From Aureobasidium sp. EXF-3400 (taxonomy: Eukaryota; Ascomycota; Dothideomycetes; Dothideales; Saccotheciaceae): a DNA stretch of 64,000 nucleotides. Made by a program: the position numbers and the translations under genes. Of the stretch, positions 31,843-43,599 are shown piece after piece. The stretch is taken from assembly GCA_024195585.1 (NCBI GenBank), contig SWBL01000284.1:1-64000 (forward strand), read 5' to 3'. The notes under the pieces were generated by a model. The model saw only the letters and a list, made by a program, of their open reading frames with translations, did not search any database and was not told the DNA's origin. The stretch's first letter is position 1; each line of letters begins with the position of its first letter.

Positions 31843-32924
31843 ATGAAAGATATCATGTCCAAGGTCACGCTCGCACTCGTTGCCGCAGGCGGCGCTGCAT
31901 TCGGAGCAGCAACCACAGCTGCCCTGTTCCCTCGCAAAACAGCAGGTCCGGTCAGCGTCAACACTCCCGCCGCTCCCTTCCCTACTCCCGTCAACCCGCC
32001 GTTGGCTGTTGGCAAGCCTGCAGGTGTTCAGGAAGCCCTTGCTGCTGCTGCCAGACCTGTCGACCCTAATGGACTCTACCAATATGGATTCCCTGGCCCC
32101 GTGTCCGACCTGAGAGCCGCCGCGTCCTTGACCTCTGCATACGACCGCCGAACAAGAAACCCTGCATGGGTTGTCGAGCACATCACTCCCGAGTCGCTCA
32201 AGAATAGTAACGCAGACCGCAAGCACTCGGTCTTTGTTGAGGACGAGGCCATTCCAGAAAAGTTCCGTGCTAAGCTCAAGGACTACTTCCGTAGCGGCTA
32301 TGATAGAGGCCACCAGGTGCCTGCTGCCGATGCCAAATGGTCGCAGCAAGCCATGGACGATACGTTTGCCTTGAGCAACATGTGCCCTCAGGTCGGCGAG
32401 GGCTTCAACAGAGATTACTGGGCTCACTTCGAGGACTTCTGCCGTCGTCTGACTGGACGTTACCCTTCGGTTCGCATCGTGACTGGACCTTTGTACTTGC
32501 CCAAGAAGGACGCAGATGGCAAGTGGAGGGTCAGCTACGAGGTCATTGGAAGTCCTCCCAACGTTGCTGTGCCTACACACTTCTACAAGGTCATCTTTGC
32601 CGAGGATGGCAAGGTTGGCGGAAACGTCAGCCTGGGTGCTTTTGTCTTGCCCAATGCGAAGATTTCTAACGACAAGCCCCTTCAAGACTTTGAGGTACCT
32701 CTCGAAGCTGTGGAAAGGTATCGCATATGCTCTGACAGTATGCAGACTGGAAGTGAGCTGACTATTATCACAGAGCATCTGGTCTCGAATTCGCATCGCT
32801 CCTTCCCCCAGCTCAAAGAAAGTCGCTGTGCAAGGAGATCAAGTGCTCCATTATTGTCAAGGATTACTCGCAGAGACAAAAGACATTGGCCAACCCTCCT
32901 CCGCCTCCCAAGGCGAATCTTTAA
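31843..32924 (+). CDS. NUC1: Mitochondrial nuclease NUC1 (endonuclease G family)
   Basis: DNA/RNA non-specific endonuclease of the mitochondrial intermembrane space, tied to mtDNA turnover and fungal apoptosis-like death. Exons 31843-32717 and 32774-32924, 341 residues. The intron GTATCG...TCACAG restores the family C-terminus 'ERASGLEFASLLPPAQRKSL' and 'CKEIKCSIIVKDYSQRQKTL'. Without splicing the frame reads on into unrelated sequence to 33,057. The N-terminal helix 'VTLALVAAGGAAFGAATTAA' is a membrane/targeting segment, and proline-rich sequence follows. The catalytic DRGH is at residues 154-157 ('YDRGHQVPAADAKW'), with 'FALSNMCPQVGEGFNRDYW' carrying the metal-binding asparagine. An ATG at 31855 (MSKVTL) is the more usual start for the family. 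Confidence 0.95.
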
Positions 32925-33060
32925 TGAGTTCGAGAAATTGCTCGATAATGTACAATTATTTTGGACCGGGGCATCTTTCTATGCATATCGTACAATTGGT
33001 CCTATCCACCCATCTCTTTTTTCTCCTCGTGATCGTGCTTTTGTCGTAGAAATGTAGATT

Positions 33061-33411
33061 TTACATCATGATGCCTCCGGAACCGGCCTCTCTCTGTATG
33101 CGGTTGATGTATTGCTTGGAGACGACGTTCCAGGCCGACATGTACTTTTCCATGCACTGCGAGTAGCAGGTGGATTCGCCCGAGGACAGGGAGGAGCCGG
33201 GCTTGGGGATGCAGCGCTCGAAGCAGTGTTCGTTGAGTTTCTAATGCGCCGAGGGTCAGCGCGTGCGGGCGAGGAGTGGAAAAGCTGGATTCGATGGTAC
33301 CTCGACAAGCTGTCTTGCGTTGGCGACGGCGGCTTCTTGTGCGACCTGTTGCTTGATGGCCTGAGTCTGGCTGGCGCCCGAAGCGGGTGATGAACCTCCG
33401 AGGAAAGACAT
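33061..33411 (-). CDS. TIM13: Mitochondrial import inner-membrane translocase subunit Tim13
   Basis: Small Tim chaperone that with Tim8 escorts hydrophobic precursors across the intermembrane space. Two exons on the minus strand, 33411-33301 and 33240-33061, giving 96 residues, the usual size. The intron is GTACCA...GCATTAG with a GCTGACC branch site. The twin CX3C motif is exact: C43-x3-C47 (HCFERC) and C62-x3-C66 (TCYSQC), followed by 'MEKYMSAWNVVSKQYINRI'. The start MSFLGGSSP and the helix 'AIKQQVAQEAAVANARQLVE' match fungal Tim13 rather than Tim8, 9 or 10. The gene runs towards NUC1, with only 136 bp between stop codons, and is divergent from the lectin gene across 243 bp. Confidence 0.95.
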
Positions 33412-33654
33412 GATTGTGTGGGTGGAATGTGTGGATTGCTTGTGGGCTTGTCGCTGGTCGCTGGTACAAAAGTTGATATGCACGTCATGTCGGCGACGGC
33501 GGGCCTGCCCATGTTTGAACTGTTTGGCTTTGCGGAGCTCTAGATCCAAGATGACACGAAACACACCCCCTTGGCGCTGGAATTAGACCAGATTGCTATT
33601 CTCATTCTCCCATAGGCCAAGGGTGCCGTTTGCTTTTCTTCTAATCGATTCGCC

Positions 33655-34714
33655 ATGCGCTTCTTGTCTCTGCTCGGAGCTGCTGCGGCGACGTGGCTAG
33701 CTGGCACAAATGCCCAAGACACATCTGATGTGAAGAGCATCCCCGTATGACATGCGACCTCCTACCGCCTAATTTCTGTCCACACTTCTGACATCTGACC
33801 AGCTTCGCACACATTCTTTGGTACAACCCTACCTCGACTCGGATCTCCAGAGCAGATGGTGGGACTTTGGCGGCGACACCATCATCCGCGCCGACAAGCA
33901 CATTCGTCTTAGCTCCGACCGTCCCTCGCAATCTGGCTGGATCTATTCGAGAGTCCCCTTGACTGCTACCAACTGGGAGATCGAAGTCGAGTTCGACATC
34001 AATGGCCAGGGCAACCTCTTCGGTGACGGCTTTGCCATGTGGGTGACCACCGACAGAGCTCAGCAGGGCCCTGTCTTTGGTCACAAGGACATGTTCGAGG
34101 GTCTGGGTATCTTTTTCGACACATACAAGAACAACAGACCTGGTGTCGTTTTCCCTTATGTCATGGCTATGCTTGGCGACGGAAAGACTGTCTACGACCA
34201 GGCCCACGACGGCAAGGCCAACGAACTCGCCGGCTGTTCCGTACGTGTTACAACTCGTCTGTCCAATCTTTGGCTCTTTGCTGACATCCTATAGGCACGT
34301 GGACTCCGCAACGCAAACATCCCCACCAAGGCCCGCGTCACCTACTTCCAGGAGAAGTCGCTCAAGCTCGAATTGATGTACAAGAAGGAAGACGAGTGGA
34401 CCCCCTGCTTCGATGTCCCCGGCGTCAAGCTCCCTGGTGTCACCTACCTCGGTTTCTCTGCCGAAACTGGCGAGCTTTCCGACAACCACGACATCATCAA
34501 GGTCGAGACCAAGAACCTGTACAGCCCAAGTGGCGCCGCTGGCACACCCAAGGACTACAGCAAGAGCGCGTACAAGCCGAATCAGTATGCAAAGAAGGAA
34601 GGCGGTGGCTGGGGTTGGTTCTTCTTGAAGTTTGTCCTGTTCGGTTTGGCCTTGACAGGAGCCTATGTTGGATTCACCGTCTACCGCTCAAACAGAAGAC
34701 GAGACAGATTTTGA
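33655..34714 (+). CDS. L-type (legume-like) lectin cargo receptor of the early secretory pathway
   Basis: Membrane lectin of the VIP36/Emp46-47 kind that carries glycoproteins between ER and Golgi. Exons 33655-33744, 33803-34240 and 34295-34714; all joins are phase 0; 315 residues. A signal peptide (MRFLSLLGAAAATWLAGTNA) is followed by the lectin domain: 'LRTHSLVQPYL', 'WWDFGGDTIIRADKHIRL', 'GWIYSRVPL', 'GDGFAMWVT' and 'FEGLGIFFDTYKNN', which carry the calcium- and sugar-binding positions. 'GVTYLGFSAETGELSDNHDI' closes the beta sandwich. There is little stalk, then one membrane helix 'FFLKFVLFGLALTGAYVGF' and a short cytosolic tail YRSNRRRDRF, where the terminal phenylalanine and the arginines could serve COPII/COPI sorting. 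It is shorter than Emp46/47, closer to VIP36. Confidence 0.9.
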
Positions 34715-36008
34715 GCGTCATCTCTTGTTTTGTGTTTCATGTTTGTCTTGTCATCGGTCATCAAAAGTGGGAAAACAACGTTTCAGAAAACAAAAAGCAG
34801 GACTTTGCTGAGTTGTGGAAAGCACAAGACCAAAAATGCAGACTGCAAACTGCTTCCTACTACATATATTCTTCATAACCATTCATCCAGCCAACGCATC
34901 TCCCAGTTCTTTCTTCGATTCTAGTGTCCTCAGAATTTAGAGTCTCTCCAATGTTATCAGTGACAACCACAGATCTCATGTATTTTAAGCACGAGCGGGC
35001 TGCCATGCTCAACTTTGGCTTAGGAATATTCATCACAGGACGAGAGATGGGGTTTCTCCCCCAACACTCCTCCTCCTTGCCTCCCTATTCAATTCTCTTC
35101 ACGCTTTGATGTTGCAAGCATCTCTTTCCTTCTTTGCTTCCGATACCCACATTAGTGGAACCCCCATCGAAAGCAGAGATACAACCAGCGCGAGAAAGGA
35201 GAAACGCAGAAGAAGACGGAGCCAGCGCCATCCGATTGAAAACTATCTTTTGTTTTCCATTCTCATTGCCTTGATTCCAAGGGAATCTTGTTGTGGCTCG
35301 AGTGAAGAATTGCGGATATCGTCAAGCAGCGCCTTAGGATGCTAAACACATCTTTTTCTTGCATTTCGTCCTTTGAACTGTTTGCACAATACTTCTGAAT
35401 GTGTTTTCGCTTCTGTGGTCCAGATGCAAAGAAACAAGAAATGTTCAACAGGAAGCGCAAAAGGAACGGGAACGGTGATGGAAAAGAAAAAGGATGTTGA
35501 GGAAAAGAAAAAGGCAGACCCAGTGAAATTGGAAGCGTCATGTTTCCCCTACGATCTCTGTTCATTGTTTCAGTCATGTGCGCGCTGTGCAAACACGCCT
35601 TTGTTCTCGGGAGACCCGAGGGACAGGTATGCTGCAGGCACGCGTTTGAGACTGTTTTTGTGTGTGATTGTTTCTCGGCATCGGGGATTGTGAACACGCT
35701 AGACGATTGATTGTTAGCACAAACTCCAGTGTGAGAAGTTCAGATTACTCACCGCTGCTTGCCAATTCTTGTGTGGGTTTCCACTTTGTAGATTTCAAAA
35801 GCAGGAGAGACTCGAAAGAGACATGTAAGATCTTATCAGAAAACGCCACATTTAACATGTGACTCTACTAGCCACAACAAACGCAAGCCACAACATAGAA
35901 ATCGACGTCAATCTTGCTTCACGTGCTTCACATCTTGTTCTACTTTTTCGCTTAATCCTTGTCACAGAGCTGCACGTTGAACGATACAAGTTGGTGTGTC
36001 AGCAAAGA
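34715..36008. other. Intergenic between lectin and TCD genes
   Basis: About 1.3 kb. No gene is seen. It includes the lectin 3' region and the promoter of TCD. The TCD frame stays open upstream to 35,859 without family sequence. Confidence 0.55.
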
Positions 36009-37628
36009 ATGTCGTCGACTTGGATTGATCAAGTCAGGTCGTCGCATAACCTGCAATTAGCGGCTACTGCAGTGGCTTCTGGATTGCTGGTTGGAAGTGC
36101 GATTTTAGGACTGCAAAAGGCAAAGCAACAGTATCGGGTTTCTGATCTCAAGAGCTCGATTCCTGATCTTGACAAGGATGAAAATGTCATTCAAGTATGT
36201 GTTTTGGTGATGTGTTTAACGAGTCGATGATACTGATATATTCTAGATAAACAATTTTGGTGGTGCGGTGCAAGATGGCTCGAGATCATCAAAAGAGGAT
36301 GAGAGAGGTGCTGCTCTTGCCGCCAGAGCTCGTTTGGGAGACTACGATGAAGGTGGGTATATCTTGCAAGATGCAAGTGCATGATTCTGACAGAACATGT
36401 AGAATTGATCCTGGAACAATTGGCGCGTAACCGTGTTTTCCTTACTGACGACGGCCTGAAGAAGCTGCGCAATGCATTCATCATCATTGTTGGAGTCGGT
36501 GGTGTTGGTTCTCATGCCGCAGCTGCTCTTGCCAGATCTGGAGCTGGAAAACTACGTATCATCGATTTTGACCAGGTCACTCTTTCCTCTCTGAACAGAC
36601 ATGCCGTGGCCACACTTGCAGATGTGGGAACACCAAAGGTACACTGTCTACGCAAACGTCTCGAGCAGATCACGCCTTGGACACACTTCGACTGCAGAAA
36701 TGAGCTTTTCGTAGGCTCAACCGCCGAAGCACAACTAGCACCCTGGGCGGATGGCCACAAGCCTGACTTTGTCATCGACGCCATCGACAACATTGACAGC
36801 AAGGTCGACCTTCTCGCCTACTGTCACAAGCACAACATCAAAGTCATCTCCTCCATGGGCGCTGGCTGCAAATCTGATCCCACTCGCGTGTTCCTTGGCG
36901 ATGTTTCCACTAGCACAGACGACCCTCTCTCCCGTTCCACACGACGCAGATTACGTGCAAAGGGCGTCAAAGATGGCATCCCCGTTGTTTTCTCAAGCGA
37001 GAAAACTGCACCAGGCAAAGCTCAACTCCTGCCCCTCTCCGACGAAGAACACGCAAAAGGCAGTGTCGGCGAACTCGGCGTACTCCCAGAGTTCAGAGTC
37101 AGAATCCTGCCCGTTCTGGGAACCATGCCAGCAATTTTTGGTCTTTGCGTCGCAAATCACGTCATGCTGGCTATAAGTGGTTACCCCCACGAGTACCTAC
37201 CTTCGAAATCAAGAGATAAAATGTACGATGGTATCCTGGCTAGCTTGCAAGGCTCAGAGGAGCGTGTAGCCCGTCACATGTCCCTCGATCCCCTCGGTCT
37301 TCGCATCCCTATCACACAAGAAGACGTCGGTTACGTTGTTGAAGAAGTCTATCGTGGTCGCAGTGTGGTCAGTGGGTTAGCCAGCCGTCTCGCACTCGTG
37401 CGCTGGCGTAAGCCCGAAGGCCAGTTCATCGATACCAGCATTGCAGGACAAAAGAGTTCGAACATTGCAATCAAGGATTTGGTGCTCATGACTAAGGATG
37501 AGGTTACCCAGCATGAGAAGCTGGTGCTCAAGGGTGACAAGACTCCTGAAGAAGTTTATGATTCCAAGGTGATCAAGTTGGTGGAGGAGAGGATGAAGGA
37601 GGAGGCCAAGTATCGTGATTTGAGGTAG
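36009..37628 (+). CDS. TCD1: tRNA threonylcarbamoyladenosine dehydratase (Tcd1/Tcd2 family)
   Basis: E1/ThiF-like enzyme that uses ATP to convert t6A37 of tRNAs into its cyclic form ct6A; the yeast enzymes sit at the mitochondrial outer membrane. Exons 36009-36194, 36247-36352 and 36403-37628, 505 residues. An N-terminal membrane helix ('LQLAATAVASGLLVGSAILGL', about 15-35) comes first. The nucleotide-binding loop is VGVGGVGSHAA (127-137), with 'IIDFDQVTLSSLNRHAVA', then 'DFVIDAIDNIDSKVDLLAYC' and 'SSMGAGCKSDPTRV', all hallmarks of TcdA/CsdL-type enzymes. The C-terminal part is a fungal extension with 'WRKPEGQFIDTS'. The start follows the yeast pattern of a short hydrophobic leader. I cannot tell Tcd1 from Tcd2, so the symbol is a family label. 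Confidence 0.93.
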
Positions 37629-37807
37629 ATGTGTTGGATATACTGATACTATCTAAAAGTTTCACACAAGCAATCTAGACTCGAGATCAACCCTCTCTCT
37701 CTCCCAAGCGTCACTCGAGAACAACTTAGTGAACGCACAGTGAGTCCAAGTCAACATATATACACAGCAAAAGCTCGCTTTCCCACAAGCAGATATCACT
37801 ACCAATC

Positions 37808-37884
37808 AGTCTCGTGGCCGACATGGTGACACGCTAAGCTCGTGTGGAGCGGCATCCCTGGGTTCGATTCTCAGAACAAAGCCA
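37808..37884 (+). tRNA. Degenerate tRNA-like element (class II, Leu-AAG-like), probably pseudogene
   Basis: A strong T arm is present: stem CTGGG (37858-37862) / CTCAG (37870-37874) around the loop TTCGATT. A five-pair anticodon stem ACACG (37829-37833) / CGTGT (37841-37845) encloses CTAAGCT, with AAG in the anticodon place. A GGA...TCC variable arm (37846-37857) is the long type of Leu/Ser tRNAs. The A-box-like TGGCCGACATGG starts at 37815, but the D arm is shortened. The expected 5' acceptor strand (37808-37814) does not pair with 37875-37881. It is therefore a tRNA relic or tRNA-derived repeat rather than a working gene. Confidence 0.45.
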
Positions 37885-38426
37885 CTCTCCCTTCACAATC
37901 ACGTTGGTCCTTTCTCTACTGGCGGTGGCTGCGAGTCCCGACTACTTGCCTCAAAAGACAACGTCTTTTCGACAACACTTTGTAAGCCCTCTTCCACCGA
38001 GGTTCGGTGGTGTGGGATTTCTCTCCTCCTGCTGGAGCTGTTTCTTTTGCCCTATCTGAATACTGCGCTGTTCTACTAAGCTGAAGGTGTTCTTGTCACT
38101 CGGACAGATGTGTTGCCGTATCCACTGTAGATCGAGTGCCTCGTTGCAGTGCTGCATTACCAACTACTCGCTCGGCAGGACACGACATGCAGCAACGTCC
38201 TAAGGATCGAAGCCAGAACGACATAGCCAGACCTATGGTTGACGACTTTGGACCATACGAAGCCGCCAGGATGCCCTGTTCTAATGTCTTCAACGGTCTA
38301 GGTCCAGTCTTGCCTTGTTTACCCTATTCCTACGAGTCTCACCCACCATTTCCAAAAGACCGCTTTTGCTTTTTAGCGCATCCATCGTGTTGTTTCGATG
38401 TCGATTTCCTGACCAGTCGCTTCAGG

Positions 38427-38450
38427 ATGTACTGTAGATGTACAGTACAT
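38427..38450. repeat. Perfect 10-bp hairpin
   Basis: ATGTACTGTA at 38,427-38,436 and its exact complement at 38,441-38,450 are separated by GATG. It lies in non-coding DNA. It could be a dimer-binding site or an RNA hairpin. Confidence 0.9.
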
Positions 38451-39844
38451 ATATCCTCACGTGTCTGCCTACTAAATTTCTGATGGTTCTAGCCAAGAGT
38501 TCTAGATGTATTTCTTTCGATCTATCACGCAGTCAAGACACAAAACATCTTCCCTGTCAATCTCAATCTTCCATCTGCTAACAAAGCACCAAGAATAAGA
38601 CTAGAAGTATGTCGCTAGCACGCTCTTTGTGTCCAGTCGTCCAGTCTGCATATCTCGAAGAAAGTCTGTCAACAAATGACGGAATTGATGCCGTGTATCA
38701 TAGATGATTTTATCCATCACATGAACAAGACTGTGCCTTCTTTCCCCAGACGCCTCGTTTTCAGGAGTTGCACCCCTCCCTTACCTCAGACTGCCCCCAG
38801 ACGCCATGAGAAAGGCAAAGTCATGCAGGCAAACCGTTTTGCCCACACCAGACACACGAGATGACGATGTTGTGTAGCGGGCAGACCTAAATCGTGGCAC
38901 CTTAACCTACACATAATCATCTCGGTTACGTCTTAGCTCTGCAGGTCGGCAGGTCCCAAAACTGCTAATACAGATAACAGCTCGGTTGATAGATATCCCA
39001 TACCCGTCGGTTGTACAACATACACCCCATTAGCTCGGCCCTCGGATCATGTATTCTTCCCTTTTTTAGACTTTTCTTTGGTCCGCCATGTTGCAATAAC
39101 GTTAGTAGAGTGTGGCTTTTCAAGCACTTTCTTGCATTATCTCCCAAGAAGAAGCATAATCCACGGCAGTTGCATGCGTCAAAACCGGCGAAGGATCGAG
39201 AGTGAGAAACAGATTCTGTGGCTTAGAGGCATACAGGCCACGTGAAGAACATGTGGTATGGGCCACGTTGGAAGCAGTTGTTGGAATAGAGTTTCTGCCC
39301 ACCTCTTAGGGTAGTTTGGAATTTATGGTTTTGTGGTGTGAAACGTGGACAGGTTGGTGTTAGAGCCTCTCCCAAGTGCGAAAGATAGTCACAGTGTAGC
39401 TATTAGAAATGCGTGATACTTCTACAAAGAATGTGGTTTCCATAGAGAGAACCTCATTAGAGGATACTTCAATGGCTAGGCTTACATCCTAACTGTGACT
39501 ATGCATTTCGACAGCTCGTAATAGTCATCATACCCCACGATGGAGAAAGGTCAATTGGAAAATTGTGACTGTCTTTAGCACACGGGGAGGAAGAAGAACA
39601 GGGCAAGAACATCACATGTCAACTGCCGCGCAATATTAGCTTTACATCCCCAGTCGTTCTTTCCCCAGCTGACTTGAAAGCTTCTCGCTAGTCATTACTC
39701 TTTGCGTACGAACTTTCATTGATTGAAAAATTGAAGTTTATTCGTGGTATCTAAGCAGCTGCCGGAGCTCGCAAACAAGAAAAGTGGACAAGGCCGTGAA
39801 AAGGGCGTTTCTAGCAGAGCAGAAACCCGAGGAAGATTCATTCC

Positions 39845-41553
39845 TCACTCTTCGTCGACAAGCCATCCTCGGCACATGTTGACTGCTCTTTCCCATCGCT
39901 TGATGCCCTTGGCGCTGTCCTTTGCCTCCATCTTGGCTTCGAAGACGGTCTCTCCAACAGTGTTGACCTCCTTCAGCTCCTCAAAGTTCTTCCAAACACC
40001 AGCGGCAAAGCCGGCAGCGATGGCAGCTCCCAATGCAGTGGTCTCACGCATCTTGGGTCTGACGATAGGGATCTTGTTCTCGGCTAGGATGTCTGCCTGG
40101 ATCTGCATGCACAGTTCGCTGTTTGACATGCCACCATCAACCTTGAGCTCTTGGAGAGGGTGACCGCTGTCCTTCTCCATGGCATCTAGTACGGCTTTTG
40201 TCTGGTAGCAGACAGCCTCGAGTGTAGCGCGAGCAATATGCCCTCTTTGTGTGTGTTGAGTGATACCAAAGATGGTACCTTGAGTATCGGTGATCCAGTA
40301 TGGTGCAAAGAGACCACTGAATGCTGTGACGAAAACAAGACCGCCGTTGTTCTCCACTGTACCGGCGAGCTCGGTAATTTTTGACGAATCGAAGCTGAAA
40401 CCCAAGTTGTTCATGAGGAACTTGACACCTGAACCTGCAACTGCAATAGATCCCTCGAGGGCATAGCTTGGTGTTCCGTCAAAGTCGTATGCAACGGTGG
40501 TGAGGAGGCCGTGGGTGGAGATGACGGGCTTGTTGCCGGTGTTGTACAGGATGAAGGAACCTGTACCGTATCTTTTTGTTTGTCAGTTTGCTGTTCTGTG
40601 ACACACACCATATAAGCTTGACTTACGTGTTCTTTGCGCTGCCTGCATCGAAACCTTTCTGGCCGACCAGGGCAGCAGACTGGTCACCCAAACACCCGGT
40701 GAGGCTAAAGCCGGACAGAACTCCCGAACCAATTGTGCCATAAGCCTTTGCGTCCGAAGACTTGACAATGTCAGGCATGTGGATTCTGGAGAGATCGAAC
40801 TCCTCGTCGCCAAAGAAGGCAATGAGCTCAGGGTTGTACTTGAGAGTGTGGATATCCATGAACATTGTGCGAGAGGCGTTGGTAGGGTCAGAGACAAAGA
40901 CTCTCTTCTCGTGTCCGTTGAGCTTGTAAACAAGCCATGCATCAATGGTTCCGAATGCAAGGGTACCCTTCTCGTATGCCTCCTTCACCCTGGGCTCGTT
41001 CTTGAGCAGCCACAGAAGCTTGGTGACACTGGGGTAGGTTGAGAGCGGCAGACCGCACTTTTGTGTCAACTCATCGGCACCCTTGCGAGACTTTAACTCC
41101 TTCACAATGTGCTGAGAACGAGTGTCTGTCCAGACAATGGCGTTATAGAGTGCCTCTCCTGATTCGATGTCCCAAACAACGGTGGTCTCGCGCTCTGTAT
41201 GGAAGTCAGCATGAGGTGTGGTGAGGCGACGGTGGAGGGATTCTCACGATTTGTGATGCCAATGGCCTTAATGCTGTCGACTGAGTTTCCGTCTTTCTTG
41301 AAAGCTTCAACAGCACCCTCAATGCAGTTGTGTACGGAGGAGACAATCTCCTCAGGATCGTGTTCATGCCATCCGGGCTGAGGGTAGATTTGAGAGAATT
41401 CCTGATGACTGTCAATCTCATATCTCCAAGCTGGGGAAACAACTGTCGCATGCGTACTTCTTGATGAGATGCAACTGGCTCTCCAGCTTTGTTGAAAATC
41501 AAGAACCTCGAGCTGGTGGTTCCTTGATCAATGCTACCAATGAATTCGGCCAT
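39845..41553 (-). CDS. GUT1: Glycerol kinase
   Basis: Phosphorylates glycerol to glycerol-3-phosphate, the first step of glycerol use. Four exons on the minus strand: 41553-41458, 41401-41248, 41194-40627 and 40571-39845, giving 514 residues, as in other FGGY-family glycerol kinases. The phosphate-binding start 'FIGSIDQGTTSSRFLIFN' has D9-Q-G-T-T. 'ITNQRETTVVWD' and 'YNAIVWTDTRS' follow, then 'TNASRTMFMDIHTLKYNP', 'GCLGDQSAALVGQ', the second phosphate loop 'KNTYGTGSFILYNTG', and the glycerol kinase block 'GGLVFVTAFSGLFAPYW' with 'DGGMSNSELCMQIQADIL'. All joins recreate conserved motifs. The gene points away from the aquaglyceroporin gene about 2 kb upstream, so the two may be co-regulated. 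Confidence 0.97.
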
Positions 41554-43599
41554 GATGTGCTGTTTGGAGAAAAGACGAACGCGCGTGGAAAAGAATAGAC
41601 TCTGACTTCTGAATGACAGCTTTGAAGATCTTGGGCAGGTGCGAGTATACTTAAGTATCGGGACAACGTATCTTTCACGTGCCTGCCAACACGGAAAATC
41701 TCGAGGCCGTCCCTTAAGCCTCCACATCTCCTATCGCGAGGTCCGAGGGAGGGGACTGGACCTCGAAAGCAAAGGCTACTTGCCGTGAATTCTTACAACG
41801 TGTCCCGCTCCCCAAGACGAGCTCGTGATTGCTGCGTCTCAGCAGAATCCTTCTCAAAATCTTTCCCGGACAGAGCGTGCACGGATGGGCACGTAAAAGA
41901 GGAGCCCCGCATTGATCTCCCATGGCCGAACGGTGCCAATACTTCGAGACTTCCATACTACGATGCTAGCTCACTGTTTGATGCAGCTGTTCTTAGCGTT
42001 ATGGGTCGCATGGCTGCATACGGATAATATTGCGACAATCACATGCTCTCCAGCTATTAGCGCCACGGTTGTCGAAGGATTCCGCTGTCACGGTCTTCTT
42101 CCCGACCAGATTGTTGAGATTATTGAGATTATAGCTACCTCTGTTCCGTGCTGACCCCAGACAAACCCCACGCCCGGCAGCCTCCCCGCTCGCCGATCAT
42201 GTTTTCCGGCTCGACCAACTACAGACTGCAGCTCCTACTAGGTCGAGATTTCTAGGCGCTATCCCCAAGTCCTTAGATCTTCTGATGATCGCGATGGTAC
42301 CGGTCAAAATGTCGCAAGACATGACGTTTGAGCTATTGTGCGTAGGAAAAGGGCAATCTCTCCTTTCTGACCTGAGGGATCCGGTATCCCCACGATCACA
42401 AGCTGCCGACAAACTAAATTCGCGCATTGAGACAAACATTTAGCAACCATATTTTCCGATGTGGCTATAGAGTATTAGAGTTGGGAAAAGACAGCCGACA
42501 ATCACGCCGGCGCCATGTCCTTGCGAGCCGTGCAAGTGCTATAATACAAGCCATAAAACGGTCAGGGAGCGCAATCATACCTACCTCACCCGGCGTTGCC
42601 GCGTTGTAGTAGTATTGAGCTGTGTGGCGTCTGACGCCACAAAACTATACGTACCTATATCTACCCCGATCTGAACTAGGCACCCAGCGGACACAATCCG
42701 CTCCGACCAATGCCTGTAAAAACGATGGCGCCTGTTACGTTTGCTCGTGTACGTGTTCGAGGCTGACGAGCGTGGGGTCAAAAGGAGGCAAGAGCACGCC
42801 TGTCAATGTCCGAAATGGTGCAAGTCCAAGCGTTGGCACTTGGAAGACGGCCGTAGCATGGTATGCCCGCTGCGCTTGTGCTCCATATCCGTCTCCAATA
42901 TGCCCCGTCACGGATCACGGAGGAGCCGGGAGAAGAGCAGGAGAGTTGGGGATAGGGCCATAGCTTTCAAACAAGCGAACTTCTCCTTGACGACCGAGGC
43001 GCCTCGCGAGTCGTTCGGTTGCTTGCTTTCTCGGCATGTCTAGTAGAGTTCATCAGACGCGAAGATGGCAATACTTGGACCAATGAGACCGGAAACCAGT
43101 GGTACAGATTACGCCTTGCAACATGTTCTTACAGCGGGGTAACAACGTTGGGAAAGTACGGGAGTGCCTGGGATGCTTTTCCACCATCTGGAACCGTCGG
43201 CAGCATGATCACTATGGAATCCTGCAGGGAAGCTCTGAGCAGCTAAGTGGTGGCTTATTTCGAAGGAGTCAAGCCGCGGCAAGGTGCAGTTCTCGCCGCG
43301 ATGCAAGCAACGGCGTACTCGCAACGGCACTTAGAGGGCTTGCAGCTGAGTGGTTGATTGATCAAGATCTCTGATGATAGCGTGACTTGTGCTCTCAGGC
43401 CCGACGGCCGGCCAACCAAGGGTATTGCTAAGGATCGGACCCAAGACAAGGAGGCGGGATGCAATGGGATCGTAGAGCAAAAAAGCAACCGTAGTCAGAC
43501 CATTAATAAAGGCTGGCCCCAGACCATGTTGGTGTTTTGATCTCATCTCATCAAGCATCTTCTTTTCTTCGTTCAATCCTCTGCATCCAATCAGCAGTC
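41554..43599. promoter_or_regulatory. Divergent intergenic region between glycerol kinase and aquaglyceroporin
   Basis: A 2-kb space between two divergent start codons. Short frames on both strands have no family motif. A (TTGAGATTA)2-like repeat sits near 42,113-42,131. It must hold both promoters; shared control is inference. Confidence 0.45.

Larger units (their letters stand above)
37629..39844. other. Intergenic, 2.2 kb, with RNA-like elements
   Basis: No protein gene is seen between the convergent TCD and glycerol kinase genes. It contains the tRNA-like element at 37,808-37,884, a perfect hairpin at 38,427-38,450, and an 11-bp inverted pair (ATAGTCACAGT at 39,385 and its complement at 39,493) that may be chance. 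Confidence 0.55.

Noticed and set aside
31648..32796. 382-residue minus-strand open frame
   Set aside because: It lies wholly antisense to NUC1 and the intergenic DNA, and reads no known motif. NUC1 has a complete active site and splice join, so this is a shadow frame.
33641..34207. 188-residue minus-strand frame
   Set aside because: Antisense to lectin exons that are supported by a signal peptide, lectin motifs and two good introns.
39385..39503. 11-bp inverted repeats ATAGTCACAGT and complement, about 100 bp apart, as a possible MITE
   Set aside because: No target-site duplication or further terminal similarity was visible, so it is within what chance can give in gene-free DNA.
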